In this document: positions 52,384-61,793 of the stretch, piece after piece
Layout of the letters: each line of letters opens with the position of its first letter
How positions within the stretch are numbered: the first letter of the stretch is position 1
Source: Gammaproteobacteria bacterium
GTDB taxonomy: Bacteria > Pseudomonadota > Gammaproteobacteria > DSM-16500
Assembly: GCA_031291255.1 (NCBI GenBank)
Contig: JARLJN010000008.1
Location: 124,001-188,000, forward strand
Length of the DNA stretch: 64,000 bases
Direction: 5' to 3'
The notes under the pieces: model-generated
Databases searched by the model: none
What the model saw: the letters and a program-made list of their open reading frames with translations, nothing else
Told to the model about the DNA's origin: nothing
Made by a program: the position numbers and the translations under genes

Positions 52384-53715
52384 ATGCTAAAAAAAATCTT
52401 CTCAACTTTTATTGTTAGTCATGTCATTTGTTCTGGGCTCGCTGTTGCATCTGATATTACAGATTATAAAGAGTCTTGGGTCGCTCAGGCTTTAGCTTTA
52501 CAGCGAGACATAGATAGAGATGCTCCGTTCAATCAGGCAACATTTATAGGTACGCATAACTCTGAAAATTCTGTTGCTTACCAAATTCCTTTCATACGTT
52601 ACGTAGATCCTAATCAGCAAATTTCAATTTACAACCAATTAGAAATGGGTGTGCGCAGCATAGAGTTTGATGTGCATTGGTACACAGGTCTGCATGCTGC
52701 TAAAGATATTTTATTATGTCATGGAATGAATAATCATTTAGGTTGCAGTGTTTTTGATAGACCTGTCACAGAAGGACTGCAAGAACTGCGTGATTGGCTG
52801 CAGAACAATCCAAATGAAGTTGTTATTTTATATTTTGATCGCACGCTAGATGGACATGAACCGCGTTTAGCATCGTATCTTGCAGGTTATTTAGATTCAT
52901 TTATTTATAGGCCTACGTTAGTGCGTAAGAATGGAGAACCGCAGAGTTGTGTTTCTTTGCCCACAACATTATCTAAGTCTGATATTTTGAAAACAGGAAA
53001 GCAGCTAGTTATTGTGACCAAAGGTTGTAATATCGATGCCTATCAAGAACAAGATAAATATTTAGGAATATGGAACGATACTGTTTTTGCAGGAATAGGA
53101 AATACCCAAGGAAAGCTTTATAGCATATTGGATTCTTCATTCGATGAAGATTTTAAAAATTTTCCAGAATGTGATAAGCACACGACTTTTAATGATGATG
53201 CTCAACACAAAAATATCTGGAGAATTTTTGAAGACAGAACCATTTTATCGAGTATAGAAAAACCTACACGTAAACTTTTTGCTAAAGAAGAAAAAGATCT
53301 TCTACGTTGTGGGATTAATTGGCCGACTATGGACATGTTGACTGTGAACGATGAAAGATTAGCAGCTGCTGTTTGGAGTTGGGCACCTAATTATCCGCAA
53401 AAAAATAATGGGATATGTGCGCTGTATAAAAACGGTGAAGGAATCGAAAATGTTTCATGTACGCAAACAATCGCAGCATATGCTTGTGGCAATCATGAGA
53501 CGCGAGAATTAAAACCTGTTATCGCAGCAGGTGTTTGGCAAGATGGGGAAAGTGTATGTCAATCAACTGCAGGAGCAGCTTGGCATTTTGTAACACCGAT
53601 TAATGATGAGCAAATGTATAATTTTAAAGAGGCGACAGTGGCTTTAGGTTTGTCAGAAGTGTGGCTGAATTATCATTTAGATGAAAAAGGTCATTGGCTG
53701 GCGAGTAGAGTGTGA
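52384..53715 (+). CDS. Secreted PI-PLC X-domain-like phosphodiesterase
   Basis: A 443-residue exported protein with a signal peptide ending near residue 22 (GLAVAS). The TIM-barrel phosphodiesterase features are clear: ATFIGTHNSE with His58, SIEFDVHWYTG, LLCHGMNNHLGC with His113, and EVVILYFDRTLDG. These match the two catalytic His and acidic residues of phosphatidylinositol-specific phospholipase C X-like proteins. About 180 C-terminal residues with several Cys form an extra domain (WHFVTPINDEQ near the end) that I cannot name. Secreted PI-PLC-type enzymes of intracellular bacteria attack host phosphoinositides; substrate and role here are inference. Confidence 0.83.
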   Translation: MLKKIFSTFIVSHVICSGLAVASDITDYKESWVAQALALQRDIDRDAPFNQATFIGTHNSENSVAYQIPFIRYVDPNQQISIYNQLEMGVRSIEFDVHWYTGLHAAKDILLCHGMNNHLGCSVFDRPVTEGLQELRDWLQNNPNEVVILYFDRTLDGHEPRLASYLAGYLDSFIYRPTLVRKNGEPQSCVSLPTTLSKSDILKTGKQLVIVTKGCNIDAYQEQDKYLGIWNDTVFAGIGNTQGKLYSILDSSFDEDFKNFPECDKHTTFNDDAQHKNIWRIFEDRTILSSIEKPTRKLFAKEEKDLLRCGINWPTMDMLTVNDERLAAAVWSWAPNYPQKNNGICALYKNGEGIENVSCTQTIAAYACGNHETRELKPVIAAGVWQDGESVCQSTAGAAWHFVTPINDEQMYNFKEATVALGLSEVWLNYHLDEKGHWLASRV

Positions 53716-53751
53716 GTAATGTGAGTTAAGCCTAGGTTTTTTTGGTTTTCT

Positions 53752-54786
53752 TTAAAACTTTAAATCGAGGCTTGACTCACATCTTTCGCAAGTAACTTCG
53801 TCTAATTCTAGATTATCTTCTAATAAATTATTTACATAAAGAAACACGTCGGTACTTTTATCGGAATGCAAATCCGTTTTAATGATAGAAGTATCGAAGC
53901 GGCTGTCTACATGAACCACATATTTTCCATAAAAATAGCTACATTCAAGTTCAACACAATCTGAAAGAATAAAATGAATATCCACAGCCTCATTATTGTT
54001 TGCTTGTTTTTTTAATATCCCTCTATTGTGTTCAAAACATATTTCTATACCAATAGTGATTATTTTTTTGGAAATGGGGTGTGTTAAATTAAAAAAATGA
54101 TTAGCATTATTTGCTTTTGCTGGCTGAAAAACATGATTAAATTCTTGTTGAGATTTACTATCAATCGTTTCGTTAAAAGGTAATACTTTATCATGTTTCA
54201 TTACGTTGCCTTGTTGAAAAATATAAGCTGTATTGCGCATGATGTTTAATTGTGTAGATCTATTATTTTTTAAAAGAGTAAATTGCTTAAGATGTTTTGC
54301 CCATTGTGCATTTAGAGTTATGTTTTTTTCGTTAGTTACAAAAGCTTGATAGGCATTATAGCAATCTTCAATCTCTATTATTTTTTTATTGCAACCTACA
54401 TCACGAACAGATTTTACCGAACTTAAGCCGCCAATTATCGCTAACTGAGTGTATTGCAGTGAGAGTTTGCTAAGCTCTTCTTTAAGATATGTTTTACTTA
54501 AAGTTGAAACATAGTTTGAATTGGCATCTGTTATTCCATTTTCGCGCCATGTAATTATCCATAATGCTTGAGGCTCGGTCTGTGCTAGCTGATCACAGAT
54601 TGTTGTTATTCTTGCAATTAACTTTTTTATTTTAGCGACAGCATCTAAGCTTTCATATTTAGTGTATGCATTTCTCCTTTTTAAATCTAAACAAATAATT
54701 AAGGTACGGCTTGAGGAATCAGCGCAGTCTAAATGTGTTTGCGTTAATTGAGTTGGTTGTTGTGGAAATAACGAATGACTATTCAT
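53752..54786 (-). CDS. Unrecognised protein
   Basis: A 344-residue soluble protein without signal peptide or membrane segment. It alternates beta-like stretches (LIICLDLKRR, ALWIITWRENG, LAIIGGLSSV) with helices, suggesting an alpha/beta N-terminal domain. The second half has two CxxC-like features near the end (DEVTCERCESSLDLKF), which could bind zinc. It is the second gene of a two-gene set, 10 bases after the 164-residue protein. No homology is recognised; a host-directed or accessory function is possible. Confidence 0.6.
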   Translation of the reverse strand: MNSHSLFPQQPTQLTQTHLDCADSSSRTLIICLDLKRRNAYTKYESLDAVAKIKKLIARITTICDQLAQTEPQALWIITWRENGITDANSNYVSTLSKTYLKEELSKLSLQYTQLAIIGGLSSVKSVRDVGCNKKIIEIEDCYNAYQAFVTNEKNITLNAQWAKHLKQFTLLKNNRSTQLNIMRNTAYIFQQGNVMKHDKVLPFNETIDSKSQQEFNHVFQPAKANNANHFFNLTHPISKKIITIGIEICFEHNRGILKKQANNNEAVDIHFILSDCVELECSYFYGKYVVHVDSRFDTSIIKTDLHSDKSTDVFLYVNNLLEDNLELDEVTCERCESSLDLKF

Positions 54787-54796
54787 AAGGTATGCA

Positions 54797-55291
54797 CTAC
54801 GTATATTTTTTTTCTATAGTTAACTGAGCAACAATTTTTGCTTTTAAATTTTCTAATTGATTTTTAGATTCAATATAATTATTTTTAATTTTATTGGTTA
54901 GTAATGTGGCTGTTGCTCGAACATTTCCTGCAGGGAAGGCAGCTATAATTTTTTCACATGTTTGTTCAAGATTGAATGCGCTAGGTTCTTTGCTTTCCAA
55001 GTTAATGAGTGATGCTGCGTTTTCAATGAGTAAGGCGTAGGTTGTTTGTATTTTGCGAGTCTCACGAACTAAATCAGAAATCTGTGCAGCTAAGTAGGGA
55101 CGTCCGGTGATTACGCTTTCATGAGTGTGCTCTGCAGCTAATGCTTCTAACTCTTCTGCATTTGTATGCAGTGCGCTGTTAACGCTGGTTAGATAAAAGG
55201 AAACAAGGTCTACTTTTTTTTGAGGGAGAGGCTGCGATGATTTTTTGCCTCTTAATAATATGTTGGCTAAATTAAAGAATGAAGGGAGCAT
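54797..55291 (-). CDS. Unrecognised helical protein
   Basis: A 164-residue, mostly alpha-helical protein (VSFYLTSVNSALHTNAEELE, then ISDLVRETRKIQTTYALLIE, then ATATLLTNKIKNNYIESKNQ), probably a helical bundle or coiled coil. GAGGT precedes the ATG. It heads a two-gene unit and lies just downstream of the groEL terminator. It has no signal peptide and no recognised domain. Confidence 0.6.
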   Translation of the reverse strand: MLPSFFNLANILLRGKKSSQPLPQKKVDLVSFYLTSVNSALHTNAEELEALAAEHTHESVITGRPYLAAQISDLVRETRKIQTTYALLIENAASLINLESKEPSAFNLEQTCEKIIAAFPAGNVRATATLLTNKIKNNYIESKNQLENLKAKIVAQLTIEKKYT

Positions 55292-55335
55292 GATGACCTC
55301 TGTTTTGTAATGATGTTTTTGTTAAAAGGTAGCAT

Positions 55336-55363
55336 AAAAAAACCCCGCAGAAGCGGGGTTTTT
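55336..55363. terminator. Rho-independent terminator of groESL
   Basis: CCCCGC-AGAA-GCGGGG forms a 6-bp GC stem, with an A-run on the left and T-run on the right. Read on the minus strand it follows the groEL stop and ends in a U-run. Confidence 0.9.
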
Positions 55364-55385
55364 AATACAAGGTTGAAAAGGGGTA

Positions 55386-57044
55386 TTACATCATACCGCC
55401 CATGCCGCCCATTCCACCCATGCCGCCCATACCACCACCAGCGCCACCCATATCGCCAGATTCTTCTTTAGGCATATCGGTGATCATGCATTCTGTGGTA
55501 ATCATCATGCCGGAAACGGAAGCTGCAAGTTGTAATGCAGTGCGGGTGACTTTGGTAGGATCCAAAATTCCCATTTCAATCATGTCGCCGTATTCACCGG
55601 TTGCAGCATTGAAACCAAAGTTTCCTTTGCCTTCAGCAACTTTGTTTAATACAACAGAGGCTTCATAACCCGCGTTAGTCACGATTTGACGTAAAGGAGC
55701 TTCTAATGCCTTACGGGTTAATGTAATACCCATGTCTTGGCCTTCGTTTGCGCCTTTGATGTTTTTGATGGTTTGCAATGCACGAATCAGTGCAACGCCG
55801 CCGCCAGGCACTACGCCTTCTTCTACAGCAGCACGAGTTGCATGCAATGCATCTTCAACGCGCGCTTTCTTTTCTTTCATTTCAATTTCAGAACCCGCAC
55901 CGACTTTGATGACTGCAACGCCGCCAGCTAATTTAGCCACACGTTCTTGCAATTTTTCTCTATCGTAGTCAGAGCTTGTATCATCAATACGTGCACGTAA
56001 TTGTTTGATGCGGTCTTCGATTTCTTTTTTGTCACCAGAGCCATCGATGATGGTGGTGTTGTCTTTGGTGATGTGTATACGTTTAGCAGAACCTAAATCA
56101 GCTAATACAGTTGATTCTAATGTGCGGCCAACTTCTTCAGCAATCACTTGTGCTTTAGTTAATGTAGCAATGTCTTGCAACATTTCTTTGCGTCTGTCGC
56201 CAAAACCAGGTGCTTTAACCGCACAGATTTTAACAATGCCGCGCATGTGGTTAACAACCAATGTTGCTAATGCTTCACCTTCAACATCTTCAGCAATAAT
56301 CAATAACGCTCTGCCAGATTTAGCAACAGCTTCTAATGCAGGAAGCAAATCACGAATGGTAGAAATTTTCTTATCAACGATTAAGATGTAAGGATTTTCT
56401 AACTCTGCTGACATGTTTTGTTGATTGGTAATGAAGTATGGAGAGAGGTAACCGCGATCAAACTGCATACCTTCAACAACATCTAATTCATTTTCTAAAC
56501 CAGAACCTTCTTCAACGGTTATCACGCCTTCTTTGCCCACTTTGCCCATTGCATTCGCAATGATGTCGCCTATGGAGTCATCAGAGTTAGCAGAGATAGT
56601 GCCGACTTGAGCAATTGCTTTGTCGTCTTTGCAAGGTACGGATAGTTTTTTTAATTCTTCAACAGCAACGGTTACTGCTTTGTCTATACCGCGTTTTAAA
56701 TCCATAGGATTAAAACCAGCAACAACAGCTTTTAAGCCTTCAACTAAAATTTGACGCGCTAATACAGTCGCAGTGGTTGTGCCGTCACCAGCAACATCAG
56801 AAGTTTGGGAAGCCACTTCTTTAACCATTTGTGCGCCCATGTTTTTGAACTTATCTTTGAACTCAATTTCTTTAGCAACAGAGACACCGTCTTTGGTCAC
56901 GGTAGGTGCGCCATAAGACTTGTCTATTACTACGTTGCGACCACGAGGTCCCATTGTGATTTGAACAGCGTTAGCTAATTCGTTTACGCCAGCTAGCATG
57001 AGTTGACGTGCATCATCTGCGAATCTTACATCTTTAGCAGCCAT
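55386..57044 (-). CDS. groEL: Chaperonin GroEL
   Basis: A 552-residue 60-kDa chaperonin. [20 protein letters not shown] and [11 protein letters not shown] hold the ATP site with the catalytic Asp, [18 protein letters not shown] is the apical domain, and [15 protein letters not shown] lies in the C-terminal equatorial part. The tail is a GGM-repeat end ([16 protein letters not shown]). It folds proteins in the cytoplasm with GroES. It follows groES by 47 bases. In Legionella the homologue is also surface-exposed and immunogenic; that is not inferable here. Confidence 0.98.
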   Translation of the reverse strand: MAAKDVRFADDARQLMLAGVNELANAVQITMGPRGRNVVIDKSYGAPTVTKDGVSVAKEIEFKDKFKNMGAQMVKEVASQTSDVAGDGTTTATVLARQILVEGLKAVVAGFNPMDLKRGIDKAVTVAVEELKKLSVPCKDDKAIAQVGTISANSDDSIGDIIANAMGKVGKEGVITVEEGSGLENELDVVEGMQFDRGYLSPYFITNQQNMSAELENPYILIVDKKISTIRDLLPALEAVAKSGRALLIIAEDVEGEALATLVVNHMRGIVKICAVKAPGFGDRRKEMLQDIATLTKAQVIAEEVGRTLESTVLADLGSAKRIHITKDNTTIIDGSGDKKEIEDRIKQLRARIDDTSSDYDREKLQERVAKLAGGVAVIKVGAGSEIEMKEKKARVEDALHATRAAVEEGVVPGGGVALIRALQTIKNIKGANEGQDMGITLTRKALEAPLRQIVTNAGYEASVVLNKVAEGKGNFGFNAATGEYGDMIEMGILDPTKVTRTALQLAASVSGMMITTECMITDMPKEESGDMGGAGGGMGGMGGMGGMGGMM

Positions 57045-57091
57045 GTTGTGTTCCTCTAAAAGTTAACAAATTTGAAATAGTGTTGAAATGA

Positions 57092-57400
57092 TTACGCGTC
57101 TTCTAATACGCCCATGATGTCTTCTTCGCGCATTACTAGGTATTCGGTGTTGTCTAATTTAACGTTGGTGCCAGCGTATTTGCCGAACAAAATGCGATCG
57201 CCAATTTTCACTTGTAAAGGCTGTAATTTGCCTTCAACATACTTGCCAGTGCCGATTGCAATAACGGTGCCTTGAATAGGCTTATCTTTGTCAGCAGTTT
57301 CAGGAATTACGATTCCGCCTGCGGTTTTGGTTTCAACTTCGCGTGCTTGAACAACGACACGGTCGGATAAAGGTCGGATTTTATTAGCCACAGTTGTCAT
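57092..57400 (-). CDS. groES: Co-chaperonin GroES
   Basis: A 102-residue co-chaperonin. [27 protein letters not shown] contains the mobile loop, then [17 protein letters not shown] and [15 protein letters not shown]. The ATG at 57400 is taken because GGAGAGAA lies just upstream; a TTG four codons earlier is unlikely. It caps the GroEL cavity. It is the first gene of groESL and is preceded by a CIRCE operator and a sigma-32-like promoter. Confidence 0.97.
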   Translation of the reverse strand: MTTVANKIRPLSDRVVVQAREVETKTAGGIVIPETADKDKPIQGTVIAIGTGKYVEGKLQPLQVKIGDRILFGKYAGTNVKLDNTEYLVMREEDIMGVLEDA

Positions 57401-57444
57401 ATTTCTCTCCAATTTTTACATTTAAAAAATCTAGTGTGTTGTTT

Positions 57445-57472
57445 ATATGGGGGCGTTTTTAGCACTCTCAAG
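57445..57472 (-). promoter_or_regulatory. Sigma-32-type heat-shock promoter of groESL
   Basis: On the minus strand CTTGAG (57467-57472) and CCCCATAT (57445-57452) are separated by 14 bases, close to the RpoH consensus of CTTGAAA, 11-16 bases, CCCCATNT. The site lies about 45 bases before the groES ATG and overlaps the CIRCE operator. Confidence 0.7.
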
Positions 57473-57485
57473 TAGAGAGTGCCAA
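57459..57485. promoter_or_regulatory. CIRCE operator (HrcA site)
   Basis: TTAGCACTC (57459-57467), nine bases, then GAGTGCCAA (57477-57485): the CIRCE inverted repeat (TTAGCACTC-N9-GAGTGCTAA) with a single mismatch. HrcA binding here would block the overlapping promoter. The hrcA gene is not in the window. Confidence 0.88.
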
Positions 57486-57566
57486 TAATATCGATAATTG
57501 TGGGTGAGTCAAGGATTATCGCGGGGAAATGCGGGTTGAGATAGGATATAATACCTTGAAATTGTT

Positions 57567-57698
57567 CAGGAGTTTCCGCTAACAAAGGTTAATATATTGT
57601 GAAGCACGACTTGATGCCATGGATGGCATCTTTTAGCACAGGATGTGCTGTTTGGAGTGCGTAAACAATATATTAACCTTTGTTAGCGGAAACGCCTG
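57567..57698. repeat. 132-bp cruciform-type element upstream of dsbD
   Basis: Perfect 29-bp inverted arms (57572-57600 and 57665-57693, beginning GTTTCCGCTAACAAAGG) are extended by AGG/CCT just outside. They enclose 64 bases that contain two small palindromes, GATGCCAT-GG-ATGGCATC (57613-57630) and AGCACA-GGA-TGTGCT (57635-57649). It carries no gene. It could be a small mobile element or a structured leader of dsbD. Confidence 0.75.
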
Positions 57699-57747
57699 GA
57701 AATCGTTGCTTATTTTTTTACCCTGTCATTGGAATGGAAAAATTATA

Positions 57748-59523
57748 ATGTTTAGAGTTATCTTACTTGCTGTCACTCTGTTTTTTGCTGGGCTTAGTTA
57801 TGGAGAAGAGACGGGGCAACCCCTGCCAGCCGCTCAGGCTTTTAAATTTTCAACTACCATGGAAGCGGATAATCAGTTAGTTCTGCATTGGGATATAGGG
57901 GCAGATTATTATTTGTATCGCGATAAATTACAGTTTTCGACTCAGCCAGCTGCAGCGCTTAATGCTAATGCGATAGTGTTGCCTGAGGGACATAAAAAGC
58001 ATGATGAGGTTCGTGGTAATTATGTTGTTTATACAGGCTTGTTGACTATTCCACTGACTTTGCAATCTGTGTCACAAGATACGGATACTGTTAAAGTTGA
58101 TGTGAAATATCAAGGCTGTTCGATTAAAGGTTTTTGTTATCCCCCTGTCACTGAGCATGTCACTGTGAATGTCGGTCAACATGCTGTTTGCTATCGTACA
58201 TCGGCTTCATTATCTGAAACTTGCGTAAATAAATTATTAGGTACTCAGCATTACTGGAGCATTATTTTAGGCTTTTTAGGCTTAGGTTTATTGCTGGCGT
58301 TTACACCTTGTGTGTTGCCTATGATACCTATACTTTCAGGTATTATTGTAGGTCAGGGTAAAAAAATAAGTACGCGCAAATCTTTTTTTCTATCCTTGGC
58401 CTATGTATCAGGATTGGCATTGGCTTATGCTGGCGCTGGCATGGCTGTCGCTTTAGCCGGCGGCAGCATACAGGCAGAATTGCAAAAGCCCTGGATGATA
58501 GAGCTGTTTAGCGCGTTGTTTGTGTTGTTGTCGCTCTCATTATTTGGATGGTATGAATTAAGACTGCCAAATAAGATGCAGGGATGGTTGATCAAGCACA
58601 GCAATAAACAAAAAGGTGGCACTTATGTAGGTGTATTTTTGATGGGTGCTATCTCTACGCTGATTGTTTCTCCTTGCGTCAGCGCACCATTAGTTGGCGT
58701 GTTGGGATATATCGCGAATACGGGCGACATAGTCTTAGGGGGCGCAGCATTATTAGCGTTGGGCGTAGGAATGGGCATACCTATATTAATTGTTGGTACG
58801 TCTGCAGGGAAATTTTTACCTAAAACTGGCGCCTGGATGGATGTGATCAAACAACTGTTTGGGTTGATGATGCTGGGTCTCGCTGTGTGGATGTTAGCGC
58901 GTGTATGGCCGGCACGGATCATCATTATTTTATGGGCATTTTTAGCTATTTTTGCAGCGATGTTATTGTGGCGTTTTCGAGCAAGTCATAGACACTGGCG
59001 CAAAGTGAATCAAGCTTTGGGTATAGCATTTTTAGCCTATGGTTTAATTTTATTGGCAGGTTCGTGGTTGGGAAATACAAATCCTTGGGCGCCGCTAGAT
59101 GGGGTAAGTAAAAAGTTAGTTAGCAGGAAGAGTGACTTTATTTTAATTAAAAATATGCAAGATTTTGAAAATCAATTATTGCGTGCAAAACAAAAAAATA
59201 AAGCAGTCATTTTGGATTTTTATGCGGATTGGTGTACGTCCTGCATCATCATGGATAGAAATGTGTTTGATAAAGGTGATGTAAAGAGGGCATTGCAGAA
59301 ATACGTTTTGTTACGTGCGGATGTCACACAAAATAATGAATTTGATAAAGCATTAATGAAGCGATTTAATGTAATCGCACCACCCACCATATTATTTTTT
59401 GATGTTAATTCTAAAGAAATACCTCAGCAACATATTGTTGGTGAGGCAAGCGCAACAGAATTTCTCGCTAATCTTAGGCGAGTTCAATTTAATCTTTGCA
59501 CAGAGGATGTGCGATATTGTTAA
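57748..59523 (+). CDS. dsbD: Thiol:disulfide interchange protein DsbD
   Basis: A 591-residue membrane protein passing electrons from cytoplasmic thioredoxin to periplasmic DsbC-type proteins. A signal peptide (VILLAVTLFFAGLSYG) precedes the N-terminal domain with CSIKGFCYPP. Eight membrane helices follow, with FTPCVLPMIP and VSPCVSAPLVG carrying the two membrane Cys. The C-terminal thioredoxin-like domain has FYADWCTSCIIMD with the CxxC. All six redox Cys are present. ATG 57748 is chosen because it starts a proper signal peptide. It precedes gshA by 9 bases, so thiol functions are grouped. Confidence 0.95.
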   Translation: MFRVILLAVTLFFAGLSYGEETGQPLPAAQAFKFSTTMEADNQLVLHWDIGADYYLYRDKLQFSTQPAAALNANAIVLPEGHKKHDEVRGNYVVYTGLLTIPLTLQSVSQDTDTVKVDVKYQGCSIKGFCYPPVTEHVTVNVGQHAVCYRTSASLSETCVNKLLGTQHYWSIILGFLGLGLLLAFTPCVLPMIPILSGIIVGQGKKISTRKSFFLSLAYVSGLALAYAGAGMAVALAGGSIQAELQKPWMIELFSALFVLLSLSLFGWYELRLPNKMQGWLIKHSNKQKGGTYVGVFLMGAISTLIVSPCVSAPLVGVLGYIANTGDIVLGGAALLALGVGMGIPILIVGTSAGKFLPKTGAWMDVIKQLFGLMMLGLAVWMLARVWPARIIIILWAFLAIFAAMLLWRFRASHRHWRKVNQALGIAFLAYGLILLAGSWLGNTNPWAPLDGVSKKLVSRKSDFILIKNMQDFENQLLRAKQKNKAVILDFYADWCTSCIIMDRNVFDKGDVKRALQKYVLLRADVTQNNEFDKALMKRFNVIAPPTILFFDVNSKEIPQQHIVGEASATEFLANLRRVQFNLCTEDVRYC

Positions 59524-59532
59524 GGTGTCATC

Positions 59533-60840
59533 ATGCATAACACAATTTTTAAAACACCGCATTTAACAACAGCTTTAACAGGGCCATTGCAGTTATTAGA
59601 AAAACAAATTTTGAATCAACAAAATGAAATTGAAGAATGGCTGCAAGCGCAATGGAAAAAAACACCTGCACCTATTTATGGTTCAGTCGATTTACGGAAT
59701 GCTGGATTTAAATTAGCACCTGTGGATATGAATTTATTCCCTGGTGGTTTTAACAATCTTCAGCTTAATCCTATTTTTATGTCGTTATCCAGTGCTGCTG
59801 CTGACATCGCAATTCAAAAAATTGCAGATGGTGTAAAAAATATTTTGCTCATACCAGAAAATCATACGCGCAATATTTTTTATTGGGAAAATGTGAGTAC
59901 GCTTTTAACCATTTTAAAAAATGCAGGATTTGATGCACGAGTAGGATCGTTATTGCCTGATTTAACACAGCCTACAGAAATTTCTGTGGCCAGCGGCGGC
60001 ACTATTACAATCACACCATTGCAGCGTAAAGAAAATTTAATCAGCATAGAAGGATTTATTCCAGATCTCATTTTACTTAATAATGATTTGTCAGATGGTA
60101 TACCTGATATTTTGCAGGGCTTAGATCAAATCATTACGCCGCCCGCCGAATTAGGTTGGAGTCAGCGTTTGAAGTCAGAACATTTTCAATATTATGCAGA
60201 CATTAGCAAAGAATTTTCTGACATCATCAAGATTGATCCTTGGTTGATTTCACCTTTATTTTTGCATTGCGGTGAAGTGGATTTTATGAAGAGTTCAGGG
60301 CAAGCCTGTTTGATTTCAAATGTAGAAGAATTATTAAGCGCGATTACAAAAAAATATGCTGAGTATAATATTCCTCATGCACCTTATGTGGTTGTAAAAG
60401 CAGATGCAGGCACTTACGGCATGGCGATCATGATGGTGAAGAGTGTAGATGAAGTGAGAGCGTTGAATCGCAAGCAACGCACGCATATGTCTAAGTCTAA
60501 AGGCGGTCAGCCAGTCAATAAAGTGATAATACAAGAAGGTGTATATACCTTTGAAACATGGGGTGAAGATAATGCAGTCACTGAGCCAGTTGTGTATATG
60601 TGGGGCGAGCGTGTAGTCGGAGGATTCTATCGCATTCATAAAGATCGCGGCGTCGATGAAAATTTAAATTCTCCAGGCATGCATTTCGAACCTTTAGCAT
60701 TTGCGAAGCATTGTTCACAGCCTGTTTCACCCACTGCACCAGATGAATGTCAAAATCGATTTTATGCATATGGTGTGATTGCAAGATTAAGTATGTTAGC
60801 TGCTGCTCGTGAAATTTCAGATCAGAAGGCGAGTGTATGA
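59533..60840 (+). CDS. gshA: Glutamate--cysteine ligase (GshA, proteobacterial PF08886 type)
   Basis: A 435-residue ligase of the GshA family first noted in acidithiobacilli and unrelated in sequence to E. coli GshA. YGSVDLRNAGFKLAPVDMN, FPGGFNNLQLNP and VVKADAGTYGMAIMMVKS are characteristic. It makes gamma-glutamylcysteine, the first step of glutathione synthesis. The stop overlaps the gshB ATG by four bases, so both steps are translated together. It is downstream of dsbD in the same orientation. Confidence 0.92.
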   Translation: MHNTIFKTPHLTTALTGPLQLLEKQILNQQNEIEEWLQAQWKKTPAPIYGSVDLRNAGFKLAPVDMNLFPGGFNNLQLNPIFMSLSSAAADIAIQKIADGVKNILLIPENHTRNIFYWENVSTLLTILKNAGFDARVGSLLPDLTQPTEISVASGGTITITPLQRKENLISIEGFIPDLILLNNDLSDGIPDILQGLDQIITPPAELGWSQRLKSEHFQYYADISKEFSDIIKIDPWLISPLFLHCGEVDFMKSSGQACLISNVEELLSAITKKYAEYNIPHAPYVVVKADAGTYGMAIMMVKSVDEVRALNRKQRTHMSKSKGGQPVNKVIIQEGVYTFETWGEDNAVTEPVVYMWGERVVGGFYRIHKDRGVDENLNSPGMHFEPLAFAKHCSQPVSPTAPDECQNRFYAYGVIARLSMLAAAREISDQKASV

Positions 60841-61793
60841 CAATTAAATTAGGTGTAGTGATGGATGATATTGCATCCATCAATTTTAAAAAAGACAGTA
60901 CGCTTGCAATGTTATGGGAAGCGGATAAGCGCGGCTGGGAAATTTATTATTTTGAACAAGGCGATTTATTTTTGCGTGATGGTGTGGCTTACGGCAATAG
61001 CCATTTATTATCTGTTTATCACGATGAAATTAAATGGTTCGAATTTGAAAGTGCTAAGCAGATTCCGTTATCAGATTTAAATGTTATTTTAATGCGTAAA
61101 GATCCACCCTTTGATAAAAATTATATTTACACCACTTACATTTTAGAAAATGCAGAATCAGCAGGCACATTAGTTTTAAATAAGCCGCAAAGTTTGCGTG
61201 ATGCAAATGAAAAAATCTATGCGACTTTATTTCCGCAATGTTGTTCGCCTGCGATAGTGACTAGCGATATGCGATTGCTAAAAGAATTTTATGCAGAGCA
61301 TGAGGATATAGTTTGTAAACCATTAGATGCAATGGGTGGTGCATCTATATTTCATTTACGCGTAGGTGATCCGAATACAGCTGTTGTGTTTGAAACGTTG
61401 ACGCAATATGGAACGCAATTTATAGTCGCGCAAAAATATATTCCTGAGATTACAAAAGGTGATAAACGCATTTTAATGATTAACGGTGAGCCTGTTCCTT
61501 TCGCATTAGCACGCATTCCTGCAAAAGGCGAATGGCGTGGGAATTTGGCAGCAGGTGCGGTTGGAGTTGCACAACCGTTATCAGAAAATGATTTATGGAT
61601 ATGTAATCAAGTCGGCCCAGTCTTACGTGAAAAAGGTTTGTATTTTGTGGGTTTAGATGTGATAGGGAATTATTTAACAGAAGTGAATGTGACTAGTCCT
61701 ACTTGCATACGTGAATTAGATGAGCAATGTGATTTAAATATCGCAGCACAGTTTTTGGATTGTGTTGAGAGTTTGTTAAGTAGCCCGGATTGA
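60837..61793 (+). CDS. gshB: Glutathione synthase
   Basis: A 318-residue ATP-grasp enzyme adding glycine to gamma-glutamylcysteine. KLGVVMDDIASINFKKDST, MRKDPPFDKNYIYTTYILE, VCKPLDAMGGASIF, GDKRILMINGEPVPFALAR and GLDVIGNYLTEVNVTSPTC are all standard GshB segments. The final Ser-Ser-Pro-Asp and the TGA are contributed by a GTAGCCCGGATT repeat, just as in folA. The family's usual C-terminus ends close by, so little was lost. Confidence 0.96.
   Translation: MTIKLGVVMDDIASINFKKDSTLAMLWEADKRGWEIYYFEQGDLFLRDGVAYGNSHLLSVYHDEIKWFEFESAKQIPLSDLNVILMRKDPPFDKNYIYTTYILENAESAGTLVLNKPQSLRDANEKIYATLFPQCCSPAIVTSDMRLLKEFYAEHEDIVCKPLDAMGGASIFHLRVGDPNTAVVFETLTQYGTQFIVAQKYIPEITKGDKRILMINGEPVPFALARIPAKGEWRGNLAAGAVGVAQPLSENDLWICNQVGPVLREKGLYFVGLDVIGNYLTEVNVTSPTCIRELDEQCDLNIAAQFLDCVESLLSSPD

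Noticed and set aside
57567..57698. The dsbD-upstream palindrome as an integron attC site
   Set aside because: The ends resemble but do not fit the RYYYAAC/GTTRRRY core sites, and no integrase or cassette array is present.
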